A stretch of 64,000 nucleotides of DNA from Symsagittifera roscoffensis (GCF_963678635.1 NC_087066.1:57616312-57680311), one strand, 5' to 3'; counted from the first letter of the stretch, positions 30,401 to 43,222 are shown. Made by a program: numbers and translations. Notes: generated by a model not told the origin, from the letters alone.

Positions 30401-33400
30401 AATAAAATAACCTACTTTTCAAGTGTTTGATGTGGCATTGGATGGTTTCATAAATTAGATTTTTTTATCACCTGAAGCAAAGCAAGCATCACCATTAGAA
30501 TTGCCCTTGAAGTTGATACTTGTTAAGATTTTCAGTCATAGAAAGTTGGCGTTTTTTAAAAACAAAATTAAACATTGATTTATCTCTATCTGTCTTAACA
30601 ACTAAAGACATTAATTGTAGCCACCGATGTAGTCTTTCAGGAAGGGAAAACTGGAATTTTATAAGGACCGAAGAAAAAACACGCTTGAAACAACTATAAC
30701 TGTCTTAACAAGTAAATTTATGTTTTGTAGCCGCCATTTTATTTATGAAACTGAGTTTGTGACCTCGATTTAAGAATTGATATTGATGATTTGTACGACG
30801 ACAAAAAACTCTACCGTCCTGAATCATAAAAGTTAGGTTTGGATTGATTTTGAGAACGATTGTTCAAATATTGATGAACACAAAATGAATCATTCAATTT
30901 TTTCCAACAAAAAGATGGGCATCAAAAATTTTCAAATCTGTTGGGATTGGGGATTGCCATCAAAAATATCTTTTTTGTTCAAATTTAGACTTATAGTTTT
31001 TAGAAGCTTTGCGTATTGAGTTAAAAAGCATCTGCATTTGTACATCTCCTCTTTATCTGTATGTGTATTTCCTCTTAGATGAGTTCTGTATTTGTTCCAT
31101 CTTAGATGAGAACGCATTTGAGCTTTTTGGTGTTCAATTTTTGCAGCATTTGTTTTTTAAGAGATTGTACTGCCCTGGTATGAACGCAAATTGATATCAG
31201 TTGGAAAATTCTCAAAAATGATGCGTGCTGTTATGCTGAAGCTAATGATTAAACTTTAGGTTTTCATTTGAAAGTTTGAAATGTTTGAACTCAAAAATAT
31301 TGTTTGCTTGTAAAATTTCGACTGAAAAAGTCAATGTTATGGATGTTGTGTGACATTCCTTTCCGTTTATTACAATTGTACTTGTTGATGATATCGATAA
31401 CTCTCCTTTAACATTTTCTTGCGCATTTAATTGGAAATATATTTTGAATAACGTTGCTTTTTTTTGAATAAAATCCAGTTTCTCTAATATAAGTTTTTCA
31501 AAGTTTTCAAGTTCTTTCGAAACGTTTTGTACATGTTTTACAGGTATAGACAGATATAAGACAGATAGACAGGGCTGAGAACCTAAAATAATTTGAACTT
31601 TCTGAGACAAAAATTTTTGATAAGAAAGTCATTGTAGATTCAATGTAAATTAAATGTAGATTCAAGGTAAATTGCTAGTAGAAATTTCTGGGGAAAAATC
31701 AATAATGAAACAACAGAAAGCAAAAAGATTTCTACACAGTTTTTGTACGTTAGTTTTACTGAATGTGCTCTATTTGTTTGAAAGGGGGAAAGAAATTTGT
31801 TGAGAGAATTGTTCTACATTGTTAAATACAGGTAGGATCGTGGTAACTTGCAAGTAAAAGTAAATGAAGAAAAAATCAAAAAACAATTCCTATGAGAGAA
31901 AAGAAAATCAAAAAAGAAGAACTTTACAATTAAAAAAAATGTGAACCTTAAAAATGATTGATATGCGCTAAGTTTTTTTTTCATTTGTTCGGTTATCAGT
32001 GATTTTCGAGATATTCGTTTTTTGTTTTCCAATTATTTTCAATATTTGTTTCAATTTAGATGAAGTCGACGAGTTTTTTTTTGGTTTCAAGTTTTCTTAA
32101 ACTTTTTTCTGCTCAGACAGATAAAAATATTCAAATTTTTTTTGCAAAACTTATAAAAACTTCATAGTAGGAGAACCGACTGATTTCGATAAGTGACTAT
32201 TGTCTTCTGGTAAAAGTTACCTCTGTTTTCTTTTTGTTTCAAAAAAAAATAAGAAATGTTTTTTGAAAAAATTCGAGAAATTGGAAATATCGCAAAGACA
32301 ACATGTTCCTTGGAAAAAATAGGCTCTGTAGGAACTATACACGCAACCGGTTCTTTTGAATGAACCCTTCATATCAAATTTGATAGAGTTCTTTCGATGT
32401 TCCATTCCGCTAGAAGGCGTCTGACAACACTCCTACGCGCTAACAAACAGTTTAGGACAAAAAGGAGCGTCAAAACTTTCTAGAAGGAAAAATTCTTAAA
32501 AAAATTCAATTTGCCTGCTGGAATTTCTGAGAAACGATGAAAGGAACCATAATTCGACAACTTTGGATAATTAACAAAAAAAAACGAATAGAAAGTGAAA
32601 GACAGTCAATCTAGAAATATGAGAAAGAGCCTTCAAACACGACACGTTTGTGCGCTAAAAGTGACAGCTACCGAATTGAGTGGAACTGGAAGGTTCAGTG
32701 GCATATTCACTACAGATCTGAAATCTCCAGAACTCGAGAATATAGAGATCATTAACTGGGGTATTTGTCTTGGTGATTGTGGAATGGCATGCAGGTGGGC
32801 ATTAGGTTTACACATTTTTAAAATCATTTCTTTTTGCAGTAATACCCTGAAAAAATGAATTTAATTCCAAAAGTTATTTTCTTCAGAGCATGAGTACTTG
32901 AAGGCGAGGAAAGATTCAATCAATCTCTAATGAATCCGATGTACATCTGCCGTTAACAATAACTGTTTTGATGGTATTATGCCCCGCTTTTACTTATAAC
33001 CATTTTGTCTGGAGATCGGACTCTTAACTTTGTGGTTTTTCTTGCATGTAGTTGAAACATAAGTAATTTTTGTTCGGCTGATGGCCACAAAGTCGTAACA
33101 CGTTCGCTGACAATTAAACAGACCAAAATTTAACTGGCTAGGTTGAGACGGTGGAAAACACGTGGAATTAAGGTAACTGAAGTAAGCCAGTTGTCGATGG
33201 GAATTTTTTCTTCTTGTCGTCAGTGGGGCGAATGTTACACCAGGAAAACGTAAAAGGTTTCTAGAGGATGCCGTCAGCTCAAAAATTCACTTACATGACT
33301 TCAGTGCTTGAATACTCAGCCTAATAATGGTTGAGTAGTTTTCGAGACAAGCCAAAAACTTCGGAGAACGGTCAAAAGTTTTTCAGTAAGATTTTCGTAA

Positions 33401-33727
33401 AAAACGTTGAGAAACCGTAAACTAACGGACACAATTTTTTTTTTGTTTAGAGTCTTTATCGTGCACAATCGATATATTTTTCTCACGACGATGCTCAGTC
33501 TCATGGCGCTGTGAAATGTTGCCATTGATTTTGGAATTGTCCGCGCAACAAAATTTGCGCGTAGCCTAAAACGATTGGTAAGCGTCAAGATAGAAGGTTA
33601 CTTGATTTTAACCGTCTCTATCAGAACAAATTCAAAGTGGTTTTTTTAAGAGCGGTTCAATGAAATTCTTATCGTATAATATTTATTGACCGAACCATGC
33701 AAAATGCGATGTTAAATGCAGAGTCAG

Positions 33728-33769
33728 TTAGCTCATGACTGAATCTCGGCATCCGCAGCCCACGGGATC
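33728..33769 (+). repeat. conserved hairpin, unit 2
   Basis: Same hairpin as in unit 1, with TTAGCTCATGACTG in the left arm. A GGCGAGACT replaces GCCGAGACT in the longer fold, which weakens that alternative pairing. Confidence 0.5.
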
Positions 33770-35932
33770 TTGTCTGCGAAGGGCGAGACTGAAATGAGCT
33801 TGTAATAAAATAACCTACTTTTCAAGTGTTTGATGTGGCATTGGATGGTCTCATAATTTGTATAGGAAAGCAAATGAGTTTTTGTTGTTCAACTTTTTTC
33901 AGCAACTGGATTGATTCTAAGGAAGTACTTCCGCAGTATGAATAAACATTGTTATCAGTTTGAAAAGTCTTAAAATTGATAGTTGCTATTATCCAAAGCC
34001 TATAGCTAAAACTTGGGTATCGTTAGAAGACTTTAAAACTTCAATTTCACGCAAATTGTTTGAGGTAAAATGTCGATAGAAAAATGATGTTATGGATAAT
34101 GTGTAATAAACTTTTGCCCGTTTTTTCTTGCAAATTTTAACTTTACCCGTATTTTAACTTTTTAAATTTGCAATTTAAGGCTTTTCGAATGTGTCAAAAA
34201 AAGTTTTTTTTTATTTTTGTTAATTTTGAAATATTTCATTACGAATTGTTATAGGTATTTACAGATATTAGACAGAAACGTAGAGCTGAGAATCTCAAAC
34301 AATTCGAATTTCTTGAGCAAAAAACTTCGTTGACAAATTTATGGTAGAAACCTTGCAACTTCCAGGTAATTTTGAGGTGGTTTGCAATTAAAGTTGCTGG
34401 AAAAAGAAGTATTCAAAATTTTGTATGAGGAAAAGGAAAATTTTTAAGAAATGTTTTTTGAAAAAATTCGAGAAATTGGAAATATCGCAAAGACAACATG
34501 TTCCTTGGAAAAAATAGGCTCTGTAGGAACTATACACGCAACCGGTTCTTTTGAATGAACCCTTCATATCAAATTTGATAGAGTTCTTTCGATGTTCCAT
34601 TCCGCTAGAAGGCGTCTGACAACACTCATACGCGCTAACAAACAGTTTAGGACAAAAAGGAGCGTCAAAACTTTCTAGAAGGAAAAATTCTTAAAAAAAT
34701 TCAATTTGCCTGCTGGAATTTCTGAGAAACGATGAAAGGAACCATAATTCGACAACTTTGGATAATTAACAAAAAAAAACGAATAGAAAGTGAAAAACAG
34801 TCAATCTAGAAATATGAGAAAGAGCCTTCAAACACGACACGTTTGTGCGCTAAAAGTGACAGCTACCGAATTGAGTGGAACTGGAAGGTTCAGTGGCATA
34901 TTCACTACAGATCTGAAATCTCCAGAACTCGAGAATATAGAGATCATTAACTGGGGTATTTGTCTTGGTGATTGTGGAATGGCATGCAGGTGGGCATTAG
35001 GTTTACACATTTTTAAAATCATTTCTTTTTGCAGTAATACCCTGAAAAAATGAATTTAATTCCAAAAGTTATTTTCTTCAGAGCATGAGTACTTGAAGGC
35101 GAGGAAAGATTCAATCAATCTCTAATGAATCCGATGTACATCTGCCGTTAACAATAACTGTTTTGATGGTATTATGCCCCGCTTTTACTTATAACCATTT
35201 TGTCTGGAGATCGGACTCTTAACTTTGTGGTTTTTCTTGCATGTAGTTGAAACATAAGTAATTTTTGTTCGGCTGATGGCCACAAAGTCGTAACACGTTC
35301 GCTGACAATTAAACAGACCAAAATTTAACTGGCTAGGTTGAGACGGTGGAAAACACGTGGAATTAAGGTAACTGAAGTAAGCCAGTTGTCGATGGGAATT
35401 TTTTCTTCTTGTCGTCAGTGGGGCGAATGTTACACCAGGAAAACGTAAAAGGTTTCTAGAGGATGCCGTCAGCTCAAAAATTCACTTACATGACTTCAGT
35501 GCTTGAATACTCAGCCTAATAATGGTTGAGTAGTTTTCGAGACAAGCCAAAAACTTCGGAGAACGGTCAAAAGTTTTTCAGTAAGATTTTCGTAAAAAAC
35601 GTTGAGAAACCGTAAACTAACGGACACAATTTTTTTTTTGTTTAGAGTCTTTATCGTGCACAATCGATATATTTTTCTCACGACGATGCTCAGTCTCATG
35701 GCGCTGTGAAATGTTGCCATTGATTTTGGAATTGTCCCCGCAACAAAATTTGCGCGTAGCCTAAAACGATTGGTAAGCGTCAAGATAGAAGGTTACTTGA
35801 TTTTAACCGTCTCTATCAGAACAAATTCAAAGTGGTTTTTTTAAGAGCGGTTCAATGAAATTCTTATCGTATAATATTTATTGACCGAACCATGCAAAAT
35901 GCGATGTTAAATGCAGAGTCAGTTAGCTCATG

Positions 35933-35964
35933 ACTGAATCTCGGCATCCGCAGCCCACGGGATC
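35933..35964 (+). repeat. conserved hairpin, unit 3
   Basis: Identical to the unit 2 hairpin, as expected for the recent duplication. Confidence 0.5.
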
Positions 35965-38360
35965 TTGTCTGCGAAGGGCGAGACTGAAATGAGCTTGTAA
36001 TAAAATAACCTACTTTTCAAGTGTTTGATGTGGCATTGGATGGTCTCATAATTTGTATAGGAAAGCAAATGAGTTTTTGTTGTTCAACTTTTTTCAGCAA
36101 CTGGATTGATTCTAAGGAAGTACTTCCGCAGTATGAATAAACATTGTTATCAGTTTGAAAAGTCTTAAAATTGATAGTTGCTATTATCCAAAGCCTATAG
36201 CTAAAACTTGGGTATCGTTAGAAGACTTTAAAACTTCAATTTCACGCAAATTGTTTGAGGTAAAAAGTCGATAGAAAAATGATGTTATGGATAATGTGTA
36301 ATAAACTTTTGCCCGTTTTTTCTTGCAAATTTTAACTTTACCCGTATTTTAACTTTTTAAATTTGCAATTAAAGGCTTTTCGAATGTGTCAAAAAAAGTT
36401 TTTTTTTTATTTTTGTTAATTTTGAAATATTTCATTACGAATTGTTATAGGTATTTACAGATATTAGACAGAAACGTAGAGCTGAGAATCTCAAACAATT
36501 CGAATTTCTTGAGCAAAAAACTTCGTTGACAAATTTATGGTAGAAACCTTGCAACTTCCAGGTAATTTTGAGGTGGTTTGCAATTAAAGTTGCTGGAAAA
36601 AGAAGTATTCAAAATTTTGTATGAGGAAAAGGAAAACCAAAAAAAAAGAAGAAAAAAAATTTCAAAAAATTTGTGAGCGTTAAAAGTATTTAACATGCGC
36701 TGTTTTTTTCTTCAATTTTTTGGTTGTCAGTGTTTTTCAAGATACTCTAATTTTTTTTCAAGAAATTTTTCGTAATTTGTTTCAATGCAGATAAAATCTA
36801 GGAGATTGTTTTGTTTTGTTTTGAATTTTTTTTTAAATTTTTTGCTCAGACTACAAATTGTTTTTATTTTGCAAAATTCAGAATGATTAAAGAAATAACT
36901 GATTGTTTTAAAAGACCTCTGTTTTTTGGTTTAATTGACCTCAGTTTTCTAAATTTTTGCAAACACTTTGATTTTTAAAAAAACTTTTGAGAAACTGGAA
37001 ACTTCCCGAAGACAACATGTTCCTTGGAAAAATTTAAGCAGCGGCCGACTCGGAAGGAAAATTTCGCGCAACCGGTTTTTTCGATTCGTGCTTCATCTCA
37101 AATTTGATAGAGTGGTTTCGATAGTGTATTCCGCCAGAAGGTATCTGATAACCCTTCGAACGAGCTAACAACCAAATAATTTTTGTCAGCTTACAAATTA
37201 ACACAGATCAACCGATTACGACGAAGAAGATAGTCCACCAAGAAATGGGAGAAGAAACCTTCGAAAACGACACGTTTGTGCGCTAAGTGTGTTATCCACT
37301 GGTTGGTTGACAGAATTGAATACTGAATCTACTGAACGGAAGGTTTAGTGGGATATTCACTTCAGATCCGAAATCTCCAGAACTCGTGATTAGGGAGAAA
37401 AAAAACGGTTTCTCTCGGGGATTCGCTGCAATTGACCAATTGCTTTACTCAGTTTTTCAACTTTTTTTACTGTTGCAATGCACTGAAAAACTGAATCTAA
37501 ATCAGGAAGATATTTTGCTTCAGGGTATACGTAATTGAGGGCAAAGAAAGAACCAATCTATCTCTAATGGATCGATGTACAAATGTCACTAACAAAAACA
37601 ACTGTATTTATGATTTTAAGCCCCGTTTTTGTTGTTATCTTGTTGTTTGGGGATCGAAGACTTATATGTTTGGTAATCTTTGCATTTAGTTGAAACCTTA
37701 GTAAAAGTCAATTGTCTGATGGCCTACTAACCGTAACACGTTTGTTGACCCTTATACAGACCATAAAGTAACGGACTAGTTCAAAACAGTGATAACACGT
37801 GGAGTTAGTTTTTCTGAAGTAAGCCAGCCGTCAATAGGGAGTTTTTCTTCTTGCAATCGATTTGCAGTTTTTGAGCGATTGCTACAAAAAGAAAAGACAA
37901 AAAACTTCTAGAAAACGACCAATTTCAAAAAACAATTTTCGTGAATTCATAATACATTATCTACAAAAATGAGTAGTAGCCACTCACGCTGAGAATATGC
38001 CAAAATTCAGGTTTCTATTTAAACACTCAACGTCAGCATGGTAGTTTTGCCAAATATCAAAAATTAACAAAAAACGTTCTACAATATTTATCGAGTTTTT
38101 ACAAAAAAAAAACGGTAAGAAAAATTAACTACAATACAATATTTTTTTTTGTTTAGATTCGTTGACAAAAAACTGTCGCACATCATCTCTATATTCTTAT
38201 CCATTGATTCTCAGCCCCTGTCGATGTTAAGTTGATGACTTTGATTTCGAAATGGTCCGCATAGTAAAAGTTTGCGCATAGCCTATATGGAGTCTTACGT
38301 GGTTTTAACCGTCTCTGCCAGAGCGAAGTCAAAATGGTTTCTCAAGTCATGCAAAACCAG

Positions 38361-38406
38361 TGAGCTCAATGTTGGGTTTTGGCATCCACAGACGACGAAC
38401 GAGATC
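38361..38406 (+). repeat. conserved hairpin, unit 4
   Basis: This is the most diverged tandem-array copy: TGAGCTCAATGTTGGG at the left and ACGAGATCACCCC at the right. The right end matches the dispersed copy at 889-931 better than its neighbours do. Confidence 0.45.
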
Positions 38407-38450
38407 ACCCCCTTAAAGTTGGGCTACTACCTTTTTACTAAATTAGTTTT

Positions 38451-40129
38451 ATCTTTGATCAGTTAGAGAAAACTTCGCAGATCTATCGGAAATGGATAAA
38501 TTTTTTAAAATGTTAGCTCCTCTCATCTTGAAACTGAAATTGATGTTATTTAACTAAACTCAAGACATATTCAGAGAGTTGAAAGATGGTAAGGCTCTGT
38601 TTTTCAGTCCAACTACTGGAACCTTCAATTTCTCGGTCTACGTTGAAGAAGCACCAAGAGGGTTTGCTATTCTTATCCTCGGCCTTCCCGGTTGATAAAA
38701 CATGTCCAGTAACGATTGTAACAGTCCAATCGTTACAACTGGGAAAAAATTTTTTCATACACAATTTCGTTCAATTTCTTGTCTAATTTTTGGTTGCAAA
38801 ATCTGTTGGTCTGACACCCGCGTTCTCAATTGACGCAAAAATCTTGGTTGCTACTTGTCATGCATGTTCATTTAAAAAAATATATTTTAGCCCTTCCTTT
38901 TTTTTCCGGCTCATAATGTAAATAAGAGCCTTGATTATCAGTTCAGACGTATCATACGCTTCTATTCAGATAAAACCAAAACGCGATGTAACAAACACCC
39001 CGGACAGCCTACTCAGTTTCCTCATTGAATTTTTATCCAACTAGATATATTCTAACAATTGTACAGTGTCGCGAGACAAAGTTTACTCAAATACATAGAA
39101 AATGAACTCGACTTGCATCAAATCAACTCACTACGTGCCATAAAAGGCAGCATATTTTTTTACTTTCTACTTCTACATTTTTTTTATCTGCACAAGTAGG
39201 ATTTGAATTAGGATATAATCTCTTTTCTGACTTCTACTGTCAATTTTGGTTATTAAATTTTATTATCCTAAAGTTTTTGGGATAGCAAAATCAAAAATTC
39301 TGAAAACGAACAGTTCTCTTAGCTTGATCAAAAACATTCACGCATGCTGGAAGTTGTCAGATTTGCACTCCACTCAAGCCTTTGTATATAAGTAGTAGAT
39401 GATTCTATCGACAAAAACAAAAATGTATTGCCCTTTCATAATTACAGCAATTGTGAACTCAAAATAAAAATAACCAAATTGTTTTCATACATAGAAAAAG
39501 ATCTTTTGATCTATTGATTTTATGTCAAACACAACCATTTCAAGTTTTTTTCTTCTCGTGTTTGCAAATTTTCTTTGCTATTTTTCCTTTTGTTCTTGCA
39601 TCTTTCTTTTGTTCTTGCATCTTGGTATTTAGCCATTTCAAAATTCCACGTCTTCTTGTTGCGACATCTACACTGCACTCTCGGTTTTAATTTTATTGTC
39701 TTGCAACACATCATATATACTTGTACGCTGCTGGAGGCAGTCTTTTAACACTTCTGCTCCGCAACCCTCTGTCACAGTGGATTTTTTGTTGCATTAGATA
39801 TTTAGACAGTTTAATTCATCCAGTTGTTCCTTCGTTGTCAGCTCTTACACATTGTTCTCTCTTACATGAGCTTCCAGCCATCATTACTCCTACTGTGATG
39901 ATCGCAGTTGGTTTCGAGGAGTCTGGTAAAACCATGTAGAGCAGCTCTCAGCGTCCTACATCAATACCAGATTACTTCGCGCCGATTACCACCATGTCTG
40001 CAACAAACAGTGGCAAAGGAAATCATCGTGTGTTAGCATGATGCTATTCCAGTTACGATGCTCCTCCAGTCTCGCAAGTGTCACATATTCTGGCCAAGAC
40101 AAGAGTTGATTGATTAAAGTTGGCTCCCG
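38451..40129. other. non-coding AT-rich stretch
   Basis: I see no supported gene here. Short frames at 38,546-38,786 on both strands and at 39,721-39,939 carry no recognisable domain. A sharp composition change toward GC appears near 39,960, where traces of element-A pol begin. Confidence 0.5.
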
Positions 40130-41130
40130 TCATCCACTGCCACGAGGTGCACTGAGTATTGGCACTTTCATAGGGGAGCTATGCTCGAACCCACTAAGTA
40201 TCGTGTGATATGCCTTACTTTGCCTCAGGTTAATTTCCACCTTAATGGCTTCCGACTCAACCTAGGGCGTGTGGGGGTTCTGATTCAGAAATTAAATTTG
40301 AGTGCGTGATGTTCTGTGATTTCCGTTACTTGAACCCATCAGTGTGACAAATTCTTGTACCAAGTTTAGAGCTTGATAGCATTGCGCACTTCAATGAAAG
40401 TTTTTTTGATGGCTTTCGTTTTGGGCTCAGCTTTTTGTTAAAGTTTATTGATGCAGCAGAATGACCATAACAATGAGACATCGGGGTAAGAATCTAACCT
40501 GAAATGACAATGCCTGTAAAGATAACAAAGAGGGTTGCAAAAGACGAAATTTGAGACCAAAGTCAACGCTGAGACCAACCACCAATGGAAGCACCGTGCT
40601 GAGCGATACTGAGACTTGATACGGTGAGCCAAAAGTGGAGATATTTGCGGTGATCACATTTGTGGAGAAGTACTGAAGGTACCTGGTACGTGCCCTCTTC
40701 ATTTGAAAATTGAATAATCGAGCTTTGTCTTGGCTGAGGATTTACTCGATGGAGCAGAACTATTTTGGGATAAGCGCACGAAGAAGATATGCTAAGTACA
40801 AAGATCGAAATTTATGGAAGAGACTTCTAACTCATATTTAGCGACGACTTTGTGGGCAACAAACGCACAAAAAATACATGGAGAGGCTTGAGGTAGTGCA
40901 GGCTTTATTCAACGGCTTGCCATCCTCACACGACAGCCTGTGAAAAGATAGATTTGCAAGCTCAAGGGGGACACTAAAGCAGTTTAGGGGGGAACACTAA
41001 AGCAACTTTTTGTTCCAGGTTTATGGGTTACTGGTAAAAGTATATTCCTCAACTGGTAGGTGTGTAAGCAGCACGCAACACTCAATGACTGGGGTTAGTC
41101 CATTCACGAGTATGAGGATGGAACTGCCTT
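40130..41130 (+). pseudogene. fossil RT, RNase H and integrase of element A type
   Basis: Heavily decayed but recognisable. FCDFRYLNP-like sequence at about 40,313 matches the RT block at 9,770. At about 40,620-40,780 the translation gives EPKVEIFAVITFVEKY, then NNRALSWLRIYSMEQNYFG, matching the RNase H end at 10,650-10,790. At about 41,060-41,110 an Ala-Thr-Leu-Asn-Asp-Trp-Gly segment followed by Ser-Ile-His matches the integrase stretch at 12,978. Many stops and deletions. It is a second, much older insertion of the same family, continued at 42,683. Confidence 0.7.
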
Positions 41131-41578
41131 GCCTCAGGCGTAAGTCTGAGATTAGACTAATTGACAATACGAGTTGAATTATATATGTCATTTGTCGCTA
41201 GGGCACTGCCCGAATGCTGCCCGACACGAAAAAAAAACTTTTAAGAAATTTGTGCTCAAAACCAAGGGCTTAGAGGTATTAAAAGCGTGAGGTGACAATT
41301 CGTCGCAAGCGACTATTCGCAGCAATTTTAAAAGGCGACAATTCGCACCCAGCGTCAACTCGTAGCATGCGACAATTAGAAGCACAGTTATTTGCCAAAT
41401 GGGGGGATTCAAAAACGATGCGAATTGAGCGACTTGTTTTGCAGGGATCGCGGAAGACTAAAAGTTAACAAGCGATTAAACTTTTCATTTTAGCGCCAGT
41501 TTTGAATTGAATACCGAATGGAAATGAAATAGCAGTAAAGATAAGAGTAATTAAACGTTAGTAGCATCTGAAACACCT

Positions 41579-41890
41579 TTGTTTCGATTCGTTCGTTTAA
41601 ATTTCTTCTTGCAAATCTTTTCACTTACTGTTACTAACATGCATTTAAACTTTGTCATGAGCGAGCTAGGAAAAAAGCAATTTGTCCACGATGGAGAAAC
41701 TTTCAATCTAAACCGCCACAACATAAAAACTGAAAAATCCAGCTGCCGATGTGTCAAGAGACCGTGTAAAACTTCTCTTGCTACCATCGCAGTTGAAATT
41801 GTGGACAGTTGAAATTGAAAGAACATGGTCACGAAAATATTCAATGCGAGAAAGAAGCAAAAAAGTGAGTAAAACTTGCAAAAACTTTGA
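41579..41890 (+). pseudogene. FLYWCH-type zinc finger
   Basis: The frame 41,579-41,812 gives HLNFVMSELGKKQFVHDGET, then SCRCVKRPCKTSLATIAVE; Cys-x-x-x-x-x-Cys is visible. After a frame change the sequence GAACATGGTCACGAA reads Glu-His-Gly-His-Glu, supplying the two His ligands. This order fits FLYWCH fingers, which are DNA-binding and often found at the N-terminus of MULE transposases. The first aromatic of the name motif is not intact here. Frameshifted between Cys and His parts. Confidence 0.6.
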
Positions 41891-42329
41891 CACGTGCGCA
41901 AACTTAAATTTTCAAAAATATAAATTTTCTAATTTTAGTATGTTTTAAAACGTTAGATAAGCATGACTACAAGGCTTGCGTATCTGTAGAGGGAAACCGG
42001 CCGCACCCTGTGGAAAAAATTATAACCCCTCAAACAGGCTAATTTTTTGAAGACTGGGGTTATTTTTTGGGGGGTTCAAAAATTGTTTCTTGGCCTGTTA
42101 TTCGTGGCCTTTTATAGAAATTTCAGTGTTATACGTGCTATCAAACAGGAAGGAAAAACAACATTGGAGCCGCTGAAGATCATTTAAGTGGAAAACGCTG
42201 GGGATATTAGCCTCGAAACGGTCGTTAACTTACCTAAGTACAAGTCACTCGCCAGAACTGTTCAGCGACAAGGAGTAACTTCTGCCCCCACTCAATCAAA
42301 GACATTGCCGTGCCTTGGGAGTTGAGCAA

Positions 42330-42662
42330 GAACCTGAGGGGGATATTTTCCTGCTTTTTGATCCGGGGTTGGGTGACAAAAACCGAATTTTAATATTTGC
42401 CACTGACGAGAAATTTGGAATGCAACACAGTCTGGCATGCAGGTCAGCATGTGCCGCGTTTTTTTTAATCAAATTTTTACAATTCATGCTGTGGTTAACA
42501 ATCAAACTGTTCCATTAGTTTTCTTTCGTCTTCAAAACAAAAGAGAAGAGCAGTACATTTGGGCCTTCAGAAAACTGAAAGGAATGAACCCAGGACTTGA
42601 GCCCTCACTGATTGCGGTAGATCTGATCAAAGCTTTTACCGCCTCTAATCGTCTTTTGTGAC
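42330..42662 (+). pseudogene. MULE-type transposase catalytic-region fragment
   Basis: A short frame (42,437-42,661) contains FTIHAVVNNQTVPLVFFRLQ, then NKREEQYIWAFRKLKGMN, and PSLIAVDLIKAF. This matches the MULE core pattern: Gln-x-Phe-x-Ile-His, Pro-Leu-Val-Phe, Lys-x-x-x-x-Tyr, and a strand ending in an acidic residue (Val-Asp). In the other frame just upstream, LECNTVWHAG corresponds to the Asp-Gly-Thr-Phe area. The transposase would cut and move the element; only this fragment remains. Confidence 0.65.
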
Positions 42663-42682
42663 GAATTGTCGCATGCCATTCG

Positions 42683-42960
42683 AAGTGGGTATTCAAGAAA
42701 GTGATACCAAGAAAAATGACAAACAAGCTCCTAAAGATATGGAGAATATGAAGGCAACCCCCAAAGACTGGCGTGTACCTCCGGATATCACAGAGGTAAA
42801 TTAACTGATAGTTGACCCCGCCCCTGAAGGACATGGGAGCGCGGGAAAAACAAATCATAATAATGAGCCCTTGAGTGTAAGGAAAATCCAGTTCATAGAG
42901 AGGCGGACTCCACACTCCGGTTTGTATGCCCAGATCGATTGGATAGATCCGGAGCAAAGG
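42683..42960 (+). pseudogene. fossil integrase C-terminus and linker
   Basis: A WVFKKVIPRKMTNKL stretch corresponds to WVFQNVILPKGTKKL at 13,231. Then ENMKATPKDWRVPPDITEV and VDPAPEG correspond to the NMRPQNPSTEDWCIPADMEE and MDPACE linker. This is the continuation of the fossil pol at 40,130-41,130 after the DNA-transposon insertion. It ends near 42,960. Confidence 0.7.
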
Positions 42961-43222
42961 AAGTACTACCTTCAGTCAGGTCGGATAAACCAGGGGCTCC
43001 AAGCAAATTAAAACCAGAAGAACACACAATCGATATGGCAAGGACTTAATGACAAGAGCACTTGATAATAATGAAAAGACCAAGTTCGATGATTTGAGGT
43101 AAATAATGGTCGAGATAACTCTCATAGAAACAAACGGAAGCTGACAGTTAAAAAATGTATAGACCAATTTCTCTCAGCACCAGAAAAAATTATTGTAAAA
43201 ACAAGCACCTTATTTGGAATAA

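Larger units (their letters stand above)
32247..36636 (+). repeat. recent 2.195-kb tandem duplication
   Basis: Copies about 32,247-34,441 and 34,442-36,636 are nearly identical. Differences seen by eye are single bases, such as an AAAGTGAAAGAC/AAAGTGAAAAAC change near 32,595/34,790 and a homopolymer length change. The left edge is at a TTTTTGAAAAAATTCGAGAAA word, and the right edge at GTATGAGGAAAAGGAAAA. Unequal exchange between older array units is the simple explanation. An assembly duplication is the alternative. Confidence 0.9.
28996..38450. repeat. tandem array of 2.2-2.7 kb AT-rich units
   Basis: About four diverged units are recognisable by shared landmarks. One is TTTGTCTTGGTGATTGTGGA (29,379; 32,766; 34,961; fossil at about 37,420). 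Others are a GACAACATGTTCCTTGGAAA word (32,296; 34,492; 37,010) and the terminal hairpin. Units two and three (about 32,247-34,441 and 34,442-36,636) are almost identical at an offset of 2,195; the outer ones are old. The stretch 29,000-29,330 is repeated at about 31,146-31,480. Short frames recur in units but show no known domain. It may be a non-autonomous element or a local satellite; no terminal repeats were found. Confidence 0.85.
41170..42680 (+). mobile_element. FLYWCH/MULE-type DNA transposon remnant inside the fossil pol
   Basis: This segment interrupts the fossil integrase, which resumes at 42,683. Its left side (41,290-41,425) carries repeated GCGACAATTCG-like words. Its right side at about 42,660 carries the reverse complement GACGAATTGTCGC, consistent with terminal or subterminal inverted repeats. 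Inside are a FLYWCH-like zinc finger and a MULE-type transposase segment. Target-site duplication was not resolved. Internal stops show it is dead. Confidence 0.65.

Noticed and set aside
40438-40702. Hydrophobic - strand frames resembling membrane proteins
   Set aside because: The + strand carries the RNase H fossil in the same place, so these are antisense shadows.
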